From assembly GCA_003283685.1 (NCBI GenBank), contig QBWD01000010.1, positions 1 to 26,802 on the forward strand: DNA of 26,802 bases, given 5' to 3'. Positions 16,674-22,262 of this stretch are shown here, piece by piece (the first letter of the stretch is position 1; every line of letters begins with the position of its first letter). Origin of the DNA: Prochlorococcus sp. AG-315-D17. Lineage in GTDB: Bacteria > Cyanobacteriota > Cyanobacteriia > PCC-6307 > Cyanobiaceae. Both the position numbers and the translations under genes were made by a program. The notes under the pieces were generated by a model, which saw only the letters and a list, made by a program, of their open reading frames with translations, was not told the origin of the DNA and did no database searches.

Positions 16674-16811
16674 TAATTCTTCCTCTTTCTGGATCTTGAT
16701 TTCAACTCTTATATTCATGCCCAAATAAACAATAAGAACTCCTAGAACTGGAATCCATAAGCCCAATTGTTTTGACTCAGCTGCTGCTAGATTGAAAATT
16801 TCAGGAATCAT
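16659..16811 (-). CDS. Small single-span membrane protein (50 aa)
   Basis: The ATG at 16811 gives MIPEIFNLAAAESKQLGLWI and then PVLGVLIVYLGMNIRVEI, a membrane helix at about residues 16-34, then a highly charged tail (KIQKEEELEKKD). Its start overlaps the stop of the upstream frame (TAATG), suggesting coupled translation. Short N-out, C-in proteins of this shape are frequent in picocyanobacteria, sometimes as photosystem- or cytochrome-associated subunits. No specific family is recognised. Confidence 0.62.
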   Translation of the reverse strand: MIPEIFNLAAAESKQLGLWIPVLGVLIVYLGMNIRVEIKIQKEEELEKKD

Positions 16812-16969
16812 TATGAATTAACGCTAAAGTTGTCTTGATAAGGAAGCTGATAATCCTCTTTGCTCATTGGGATCCAACTCCAATCAGTGCAAATAGTTAT
16901 TTGATATCCAATTACATAAAAAGCAAGCATCGCATTGAATAAATTTATGTGTTCTACAGGTGCATCCAT
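16811..16969 (-). CDS. C-terminal half of a broken membrane protein, or a 52-aa small protein
   Basis: From the ATG at 16969 the frame reads MDAPVEHINLFNAMLAFYVI and on through YQITICTDWSWIPMSKEDYQ to a stop that overlaps the next gene's start. Upstream of this ATG the frame stays open to 17036 with sensible residues (FPLTTFFTIYEIINSKSLIA), and the sense then continues in another frame. So this is either the surviving small gene or the 3' part of a frameshifted gene. Family not recognised. Confidence 0.5.
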   Translation of the reverse strand: MDAPVEHINLFNAMLAFYVIGYQITICTDWSWIPMSKEDYQLPYQDNFSVNS

Positions 16970-17022
16970 CTTTGCAATTAATGATTTGGAATTAATAATC
17001 TCATAAATAGTAAAGAATGTAG

Positions 17023-17190
17023 TTAGCGGAAAATACTACACATAATGAATGCAACATTCGCTGTCACAAAAAAACCATTTGGTGATTTTATAAAATGAAG
17101 AGCTATTTCTTTTGCACTAATAAAAAAAACGGGCTGGATCAAGTGAATCCATTTACTTTTGAGACTATGTTCTAGATCTGCAGGTGTAGT
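17023..17190 (-). pseudogene. 5' part of a frameshifted membrane protein gene next to the tRNA-like sequence
   Basis: This frame reads LKSKWIHLIQPVFFISAKEI, then IKSPNGFFVTANVAFIMCSI, and stops at 17023. Just there the sense passes into the frame of the downstream segment (FPLTTFFTIYEI), pointing to a one-base frameshift near 17023-17038. There is no plausible start codon; the frame runs up into the tRNA-like sequence, whose presence may mark where the 5' end was lost. Together with 16811-16969 it would make a membrane protein of roughly 125 residues. Confidence 0.45.
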
Positions 17191-17251
17191 TCAGTGGTAG
17201 AACATCAGCTTCCCAAGCTGAATGTCGCCTGTTCGTGTCTAGTCATCCGCT
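17180..17251 (+). tRNA. Degenerate tRNA-Gly(CCC)-like sequence
   Basis: The D-stem (GTTC/GAAC), D-loop (AGTGGTA) and anticodon stem-loop (TCAGC TTCCCAA GCTGA, anticodon CCC) are intact and typical of tRNA-Gly. The acceptor stem GCAGGTG/CATCCGC has an A-C mismatch at the third pair and one G·T. The T-arm is broken: GCCTG against CTAGT leaves two mismatches, and the loop is TTCGTGT rather than TTCGAGT. It is therefore probably a tRNA relic rather than a working gene, and a likely old integration site given the integrase remnant downstream. Confidence 0.6.
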
Positions 17252-17371
17252 TAAAACATAAGAAACTAAAAGAAGTAAATGGCAATGCCTTGCGAAATAG
17301 TTCAAGATCCCATCACTTAGTTGGGATAATGCATATATGGAATCTTTTTCTAAGGACTTAATTTTACTGGT

Positions 17372-17557
17372 ATGAACTCCGCTACTAAATCAGTTTTTTT
17401 GGCGATGATCATTTTCCTTGTTGTTCTTATTGGAGGCCTAATTTTCGCTTTAATTAAATCAATTCCAAAATTACGAGAAAAGAATCAAACAAATAGTAAT
17501 CAAATAAAAAGACCTAAAGGTTTTCAAGGTCCTTTTGGCATAGAAAAGGACCGTTAA
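17372..17557 (+). CDS. Small single-span membrane protein (61 aa)
   Basis: An N-terminal membrane helix (about residues 7-29, VFLAMIIFLVVLIGGLIFAL) is followed by a basic, Asn/Gln-rich tail ending in KRPKGFQGPFGIEKDR. No cleavable signal site is obvious. Family not recognised. It lies between the tRNA relic and the integrase remnant, so it may be cargo of the decayed element. Confidence 0.6.
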   Translation: MNSATKSVFLAMIIFLVVLIGGLIFALIKSIPKLREKNQTNSNQIKRPKGFQGPFGIEKDR

Positions 17558-17607
17558 ACCAAGTCAATCTTCTTTATTTCATCTAAGTTTTAGGAACACT
17601 TTTATGA

Positions 17608-18021
17608 ACAACAAAATCTTCATTTAATCAACGAAAACTCAGCGAATGCATGAAAGATTATGAGATCCTATAGCATCGTCAACAAAAGAACAAAATAGTT
17701 TTAGGAGAAATTGAATGCCAGATGAAGAATTTAATCCCGCCTCTTAGGAAAGAAGGTAATGCAGGTGAATAATACAAAACATATTTAAGTCGTAGAAAAG
17801 CTTGGGACTCTATTCGTAATAAAGTTGATAGAGAAAACCAAGAATCAACTGCTTATAGTTTCCGCCGCAGATATGCCTATTACTGCCATAACAGACCGAA
17901 AACGGATGGAAATTATAGAGCACCAACACAATTAGCGGATTCGATCTTTCATACTCTTGATACTTATCTATTAAGCAATTACAGATTCCAAACAAAAGAC
18001 TTAGCTAGTGCTTTTGACTAA
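17608..18021 (+). pseudogene. Tyrosine integrase remnant (C-terminal part)
   Basis: A + strand frame with in-frame stops at 17671 and 17770 runs to 18021. After the second stop it reads YKTYLSRRKAWDSIRNKVDR, then TAYSFRRRYAYYCHNRPKTD, then RAPTQLADSIFHTLDTYLLS and NYRFQTKDLASAFD. The SFRxRYAY...RAP.QLAD...HTLDT...YxRF pattern fits the catalytic C-terminus of cyanobacterial tyrosine recombinases: the Arg/His box, then the His, then the Tyr nucleophile near the end. The N-terminal part is missing, so the gene is dead. It lies 357 nt downstream of the tRNA-Gly relic, the usual place for an element's integrase. Confidence 0.75.
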
Positions 18022-18047
18022 ACTCACACTCCTTCAAAAGTAGCGGC

Positions 18048-18146
18048 ATGACGAAAAATAATGCCTTTAAGTGGTTCATTCTCACCTACATTGCAATTCC
18101 AATTGTTCTGATAATTATTGACTACGAATATTTAACTCTTAAGTAA
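18048..18146 (+). CDS. Very small single-span membrane protein (32 aa)
   Basis: ATG at 18048 gives MTKNNAFKWFILTYIAIPIV and then LIIIDYEYLTLK: one membrane helix (about 8-24) with short polar ends. It starts 26 nt after the integrase remnant. The shape is typical of small picocyanobacterial membrane proteins. Function unknown. Confidence 0.5.
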   Translation: MTKNNAFKWFILTYIAIPIVLIIIDYEYLTLK

Positions 18147-18225
18147 TGAATAAAGTTAAGTTCCTTAAATCAAAAAGTAGACGTTATAAAACCTTCTTCC
18201 ATTAGTTAATCCTCCAGATCTTAAA

Positions 18226-18321
18226 ATGCAGGTTATTAGTGCAGGGATGGAGCTTCCAGAGCAGCGTTTTGGGGAGCTAACTATTTACATTGATAGCAAG
18301 AAAGAGATTTTGGGCCTTTAA
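18226..18321 (+). CDS. Very small ORF (31 aa)
   Basis: ATG at 18226 encodes a 31-residue peptide containing GMELPEQRFGELTIYIDSKK. Composition is protein-like but length gives little support. It lies 26 nt before the secreted protein at 18348. Confidence 0.3.
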   Translation: MQVISAGMELPEQRFGELTIYIDSKKEILGL

Positions 18322-18347
18322 TAGAAAGAATCAACCCATTTAGGAGG

Positions 18348-18596
18348 ATGAAAAGACTCTTTGCTTTCTTTCTCGGTCTTCTTTTTTGTTTCTGTCCTGT
18401 TGCAGTTCAAGCAGATAAACTCGATTCATCTAATCAAGAAATAGAAACCACTGAAGAGGTGAAAATTGTTGAAAAAATAGTTGAAGTACCTGAAGCTAAA
18501 CCAATGACTAAAGAGGAAATTGATGAGCTATTGGGTGAAGATCCATATCTAGGCCAAACTTCTTGGCTTGGTGCAAAGGTAGATAAAAAGAAATAA
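18348..18596 (+). CDS. Small secreted or lumenal protein (82 aa)
   Basis: A clear Sec signal peptide (MKRLFAFFLGLLFCFCPVAV, with a likely cut after VQA at residues 20-22) is followed by a short acidic mature part with a charged helix (EIETTEEVKIVEKIVEVPEA) and the C-terminal segment LGEDPYLGQTSWLGAKVDKKK split across residues 62-82. An AGGAGG directly abuts the ATG, a Shine-Dalgarno-like sequence closer than usual. It is probably periplasmic or lumenal. Family not recognised. Confidence 0.7.
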   Translation: MKRLFAFFLGLLFCFCPVAVQADKLDSSNQEIETTEEVKIVEKIVEVPEAKPMTKEEIDELLGEDPYLGQTSWLGAKVDKKK

Positions 18597-18636
18597 AGCG
18601 CTTCTTACTACTCACCCTAAGCACCGGTAACAATCA

Positions 18637-18840
18637 ATGCAAAGACTACTAATTACGATTGGACTTGTAATCGCTTCGATAGGTGTTTTCTATCCTTACT
18701 TAAAACAAATCGGTTTAGGAAGATTGCCTGGCGACATAATGCTGAGAGGTGAAAACTCAACCTTTTATTTCCCAGTTATTAGTTGTATTGCTATCAGCTT
18801 GTTTCTTACTGTCATTATTAATTTATTCCGACCTTCCTAG
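18637..18840 (+). CDS. DUF2905 family membrane protein
   Basis: A 67-aa protein with two membrane segments (about residues 4-21 and 45-63) around the conserved loop GLGRLPGDIMLRGENSTFYF, which together with the following FPVISCIAISLFL is the DUF2905 signature. Length matches the family (about 65-75 aa). The function of DUF2905 is not known. It starts 40 nt after the secreted protein gene. Confidence 0.85.
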   Translation: MQRLLITIGLVIASIGVFYPYLKQIGLGRLPGDIMLRGENSTFYFPVISCIAISLFLTVIINLFRPS

Positions 18841-18867
18841 TGAAATGATTCGTGGTGCTTATATAAC

Positions 18868-19074
18868 TTGTACGAGCTTAGACATTCTTGCGTAATTTGT
18901 TCTTTCTTGATTTCTTTAGCATTACTGCTTTCAGGTGGCACTAATCATAGAGGTGAAGTAGGAATTAATTGGTCTTTACTTGATACAGCTGGAGATGGTT
19001 CTTACACTTGTAAAACAGCACGTTCAAACGTTCAGGCTTATTACGCTACAGGCGAACATTCAAAACTGGTGTAG
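18868..19074 (+). CDS. Possible small secreted protein (68 aa, TTG start)
   Basis: From a TTG at 18868 the frame has a hydrophobic N-terminus (CVICSFLISLALLLSGG) like a signal or lipoprotein-type peptide, then GDGSYTCKTARSNVQAYYAT. There is no ATG start and the protein stops abruptly, so it may be the 5' part of a decayed gene. Family not recognised. Confidence 0.35.
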   Translation: MYELRHSCVICSFLISLALLLSGGTNHRGEVGINWSLLDTAGDGSYTCKTARSNVQAYYATGEHSKLV

Positions 19075-19309
19075 TGTTTCCAACGTAAGGCCAACAACAG
19101 TTAGACGATTGCAATATGGGCAGTTGGCTTTTTACGACCCCTATGTCATAATCTTACATCTTAAATTTTTCCTCAATTTCTGGAAAGGGATACTGGATTG
19201 TCACAACAACTGTTACTAATTCAGCTCTTATGAATATATGCAAGGTTTGGGAACTGGGTTCAATCAGTAGGTGGTTCTTTTTTTTAAAAGATTTGCAATC
19301 AAAAACTGT
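19075..19309. other. Gap without a recognisable gene
   Basis: Frames are broken on both strands and nothing resembles an RNA gene. It lies between a possibly truncated gene and a decayed DUF1330 gene, so it is probably degraded DNA. Confidence 0.4.
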
Positions 19310-19471
19310 TAAGGTAAACGCGGGGATCTTACAGTTATTATTGAGTTTCCTTCAAAGCAATTAGAAATAGATGCTTATTTCAGAACCGATTATTAGGAAT
19401 TAAGTAAGTTACGTTTAGCAAATTCTACCGATACGTATATCACAATTATGAATGGGTCAGTAGGCTACTGA
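19310..19471 (+). pseudogene. DUF1330-like gene remnant
   Basis: The frame reads KGKRGDLTVIIEFPSKQLEI, then DAYFRTDY, an in-frame stop (19394-19396), then ELSKLRLANSTDTYITIMNG. The order EFPS...AYF...Y.EL.KLR.ANST...I..G matches the DUF1330 (dimeric alpha-beta barrel) signature. The first part of the domain is missing and the nonsense codon breaks the rest, so the gene is dead. Confidence 0.6.
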
Positions 19472-19544
19472 TTATTAAGCCAACGATAACAAGAGTTAAA
19501 GCTGCATAAATACTGGCGCATAAATGCTTTGGTGATTGCCCCAT
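19446..19544 (-). CDS. Possible very small membrane protein (32 aa)
   Basis: On the - strand the ATG at 19544 gives MGQSPKHLCASIYAALTLVI and then VGLIISSLLTHS: one membrane helix. It overlaps the tail of the DUF1330 remnant on the other strand. Short length leaves it uncertain. Confidence 0.4.
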   Translation of the reverse strand: MGQSPKHLCASIYAALTLVIVGLIISSLLTHS

Positions 19545-19660
19545 AGATTTTTTCAGGTGTTAGAAGTAGACATAAACCAAGGGTCAAAGCACTTCATAAG
19601 TCTGAAGTGATGGACTCGAAAGAGGGCAATCCCCCCCTTACTCTTCTATGAGGTCCAATC

Positions 19661-19858
19661 ATGTCTTGCGGAAATCCTCTAAAACATGGAATTTTCAAAA
19701 CGAACGAAACACTAAAGTCATCAACTAGCAATTCTCATAAAGTTCCTTCGGAAGGGGGAAATATGCGTGATCTAATTTCTATACAAGAATCAGATTTTCA
19801 TGAGCTCGATTACGAAAGTGAGTGTTTGCAATTTGGTGATTGCTCTCCTCTTAATTAA
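19661..19858 (+). CDS. Small hypothetical protein (65 aa)
   Basis: A soluble acidic protein from an ATG at 19661, starting MSCGNPLKHGIFKTNETLKS and ending in an acidic stretch (FHELDYESECLQFGDCSPLN) with two cysteines. No membrane segment. Family not recognised. No good ribosome-binding site is visible. Confidence 0.45.
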   Translation: MSCGNPLKHGIFKTNETLKSSTSNSHKVPSEGGNMRDLISIQESDFHELDYESECLQFGDCSPLN

Positions 19859-19979
19859 GATATAGAGCAACGCCTAACATTAGTGTGTAAAAGGCTTCAA
19901 GCGGCCATCATATACAAAGTAAACAATATGAATATAGTTTTATTTGCTGTCAAAAAGTAGGGATTTATCTTTTTTACTT

Positions 19980-20090
19980 CTAAACCATTAATGAAGAACC
20001 AACTTGGAAAGCACCAGCAAGGATGAGCAAAACTGGGATAGTCCAGAGAACTAATAACTTAGCCGCAGTAGTTTTGTTGATTGAAAGCAT
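19980..20090 (-). CDS. Very small single-span membrane protein (36 aa)
   Basis: The ATG at 20090 gives MLSINKTTAAKLLVLWTIPV, then LLILAGAFQVGSSLMV: a short basic N-terminus and one membrane helix (about 11-26). The composition is strongly protein-like. Small membrane proteins of this kind are frequent in Prochlorococcus. Function unknown. Confidence 0.55.
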   Translation of the reverse strand: MLSINKTTAAKLLVLWTIPVLLILAGAFQVGSSLMV

Positions 20091-20203
20091 GGCTAAATAT
20101 GAAATTCTGTTTGTTATGTGAGGATGTGAGAAATATAACTGCAAGGTTTCTATTCCTATAGATTGGTTGAGGTAGGGCTAACCAGCTCGGGTAAATTGAG
20201 TGA

Positions 20204-20515
20204 ATGGATAAAACTTCTTCAGAGCAAAGATTTAGAGATTTATTTAATAAAAAACGGGTCTCCATAATCCTTGGGGTTATAGTTTTTTGCTTAATTACTT
20301 TTGGAATTGGTCAAACCCTTAGTTGGTTGGTTTGGATATTGGCTTCTACCCCATTTGTGGTTGTATTTTGGGCCACAATTGGCCATAGAGTAATTGAATT
20401 TATAAAATGGCTTAGATTGAGATCCACATTTAAGCGTTCAGCAATTAAAAAGATTTCACTTGACGTGGACACAAAAAAAGAAAACTTAACAAGGGATTAT
20501 TTAAATAAAATTTAA
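20204..20515 (+). CDS. Small two-span membrane protein (103 aa)
   Basis: A polar N-terminus (MDKTSSEQRFRDLFNKKR), then two membrane helices (about residues 19-36 and 40-60, LSWLVWILASTPFVVVFWAT), then a basic cytoplasmic tail (WLRLRSTFKRSAIKKISLDV). Charge distribution predicts both ends in the cytoplasm. Family not recognised. Confidence 0.68.
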   Translation: MDKTSSEQRFRDLFNKKRVSIILGVIVFCLITFGIGQTLSWLVWILASTPFVVVFWATIGHRVIEFIKWLRLRSTFKRSAIKKISLDVDTKKENLTRDYLNKI

Positions 20516-20625
20516 AGTCGCTTAATGAAACACTTATTACTACTCGCTGTAACCGCTGACCTTTAAGCAAAGGCCAACAAGATTAAAGCTAGATAGTATT
20601 ATGTCTAAATGTTTTCCTCTTAGCC

Positions 20626-20733
20626 ATGCATCCTGACGCAGAAAAATATAACGGGTGGGCAGCAATGATTGGTTTTGTTGCACTTGTCGGCGCTTATGCC
20701 ATGACAGGTCAGATTATTCCTGGAATTTTTTAA
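20626..20733 (+). CDS. hli: Short high-light-inducible protein (Hli)
   Basis: A 35-aa protein, MHPDAEKYNGWAAMIGFVAL followed by VGAYAMTGQIIPGIF. It carries the one-helix chlorophyll-binding motif ExxNG-x-x-AMIGF and the TGQ.IPG end of Hli/Scp proteins, which bind chlorophyll and carotenoid in the thylakoid and protect photosystem II. The usual Arg after NG is Trp here, a form I associate with one Hli subgroup in picocyanobacteria. The protein is near the minimum size for the family. Presence in an accessory region fits the known clustering of hli genes in genomic islands. Confidence 0.82.
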   Translation: MHPDAEKYNGWAAMIGFVALVGAYAMTGQIIPGIF

Positions 20734-20811
20734 TAAAATAGTTAATACAATCGAAGTTAAATATTGTTATGCGTCTTTAGTTAAAGAGATTATCAAGTCT
20801 TTTTCTTGGGC

Positions 20812-20997
20812 TCATTCGTCTTTTTCGTTTGGATCGCCTGTATAAGGTTGAGTACCTATCTCTGGTGGTGGATTATTATCAAAGTCATCTACTAAAGCAT
20901 CTGCTTCACTTGTGAATAGCTTGGTGAACCATTGCTTAGTTGAAATAATGGCAGTCCAGATTTTGTCTCTTTTTCTAGTCATGATTGAATGGACCAA
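20812..20997 (-). CDS. Small hypothetical protein (61 aa)
   Basis: From the ATG at 20997 (an alternative ATG is at 20982, giving MTRKRDKIW...) it has a basic N-terminus, IWTAIISTKQWFTKLF as an amphipathic helix, then an acidic Pro-rich tail (DDFDNNPPPEIGTQPYTGDP). No membrane segment long enough for a full span. Family not recognised. Confidence 0.55.
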   Translation of the reverse strand: MVHSIMTRKRDKIWTAIISTKQWFTKLFTSEADALVDDFDNNPPPEIGTQPYTGDPNEKDE

Positions 20998-21226
20998 TTT
21001 TCCTCATTACTTTAAGCCATAGAACCCCTCTGACTTTTGTAGAACTGAAGTTATAAAGCTAAAGAGAGATATAAGCTAAAATATTATCCTAAAACAATTT
21101 ATGTATCTTTGGATCTGGTCAACAATTTCTAAAGCAAATTAAATAACTCTTATTTTAATTTTTCAACTATAATTCTTCTAGATAAGAATAAAATCAGTTG
21201 TCACATAGAGGAACTTATGCAAGACA

Positions 21227-22121
21227 TTAATAACTACCTTCAAGTGGAGTAGCGGTCATTTCATCTAGATAAATATTTAGATTAGAATGATTTGGGTTGA
21301 TAAATATTCCTAATAAACTGTCATGAGTTGGACCCTTATTGTTTAATTCAAGATTAGAAAGATCATTAGAAAAAGATTCACCACTACTCCACTCCCAACC
21401 ACCATTTGAATTTCTATTTGCTCCTGTCCAGAAATGACTTATTGTCCATTCCTATGGAGCCCATGAATGATCATGTCCAGAATACTTATATTTGGATTTT
21501 AAAAACTCATCTCCCAACCAACCATTTTCACTTTCATCCCTAACAGTTACCAAGTTTCCACCTAAGACCTCCGTGCTTTTATTGGCATCAACTCAATTCA
21601 AGCCATCTCTCAATACATAAATTGAAAAGACCTCTTTCAATATAAGTATCATTGCCTTACAAAGAATTTGATACTATTGCTTGCTTAAAGCCACTTCCAC
21701 CTCTGTAAACTTAGCTATGGCTCAAACTAAATTCAAAGAACCTAGGAGATCACTACCTGTCTAATTTTGGAAGCTGAAAGTTAATCCACTATTATTCGTC
21801 GCCAATATAAAAACAGGCAAGATATTTGTATAGCAAGGTATCGCAGTAATAAATCCAGTTCCCGAGAAGCACTACAATCGAACGATCCATCTGATTGAAT
21901 CTGATAAGAATTAAATTTAGTGGTAGAGAAAACACCTGAACTGAAGCTATCTACTTTATTAATTGCACACTCTGTTTGAATTTGTTTCATAGAAGCTAAA
22001 GCAGTAGTCGCTTTGGATCTTCGTTGAAAACAATTAAATGAAGGTATCGCAATTGCTTACAATAAGGAAGGACAGACACAACCACAAAAAGCTAAAATAA
22101 GAAAAACAATATTTTCGGCAT
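21227..22121 (-). pseudogene. Decayed lectin-domain type IV prepilin paralogue
   Basis: On the - strand the 5' part is clearly similar to the intact prepilin at 24290-25291: IPSFNCFQRRSKATTALASM followed by KQIQTEC and NSYQIQSDGS match IPSFHCFQQKSKATAALAAM, KQIQTEC and NSYQIQSDGT. The leader and cleavage region are destroyed, a stop falls in the N-terminal helix and the frame shifts downstream. The 3' part reads LGGNLVTVRDESENGWLGDE, then (after a stop at WAP*) HFWTGANRNSNGGWEWSSGE, a C-type-lectin-like pattern quite unlike the intact gene's in detail, and ends at 21227. So this was a second lectin-pilin with its own binding domain, now inactive. Confidence 0.82.
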
Positions 22122-22262
22122 TCAAATTTGGCTATTTCGTACGAGTATTGGTGGGTTAGTCATTTTCTTTAAGCAATCACAAATTTAGTTTTAATACAAA
22201 TAATAAAATTTTCAAATTATACATTTATTTAAATAGTTAGATGACGATTTTATAATTTACTT
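22122..22262. promoter_or_regulatory. AT-rich spacer with possible promoter for the second pilB
   Basis: A TATAAT hexamer lies at 22251-22256, just before the open frame of the ATPase gene; a TTTAAA about 17 bases upstream is a weak -35 match. If this is the -10 box, transcription would begin near 22263 and translation further in, for example at the ATG at 22362. Inference from sequence only. Confidence 0.35.

Noticed and set aside
17810..17995. - strand frame of 61 aa
   Set aside because: It is the complement of the integrase remnant, which has recognisable recombinase sequence on the other strand.
18980..19219. + strand frame of 79 aa
   Set aside because: It overlaps another frame with a more protein-like N-terminus, and its own sequence shows no signal, domain or sensible start context.
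20527..20568. Short signal-like peptide MKHLLLLAVTADL
   Set aside because: Only 13 codons with no mature part; could be a relic but cannot be supported.
11818..21000. CRISPR array or defence island
   Set aside because: No regularly spaced direct repeats and no nuclease, methyltransferase or Cas motifs were seen.
21781..21990. - strand frame of 69 aa as a separate gene
   Set aside because: It is an internal fragment of the decayed lectin-pilin, matching the intact gene's pilin part.
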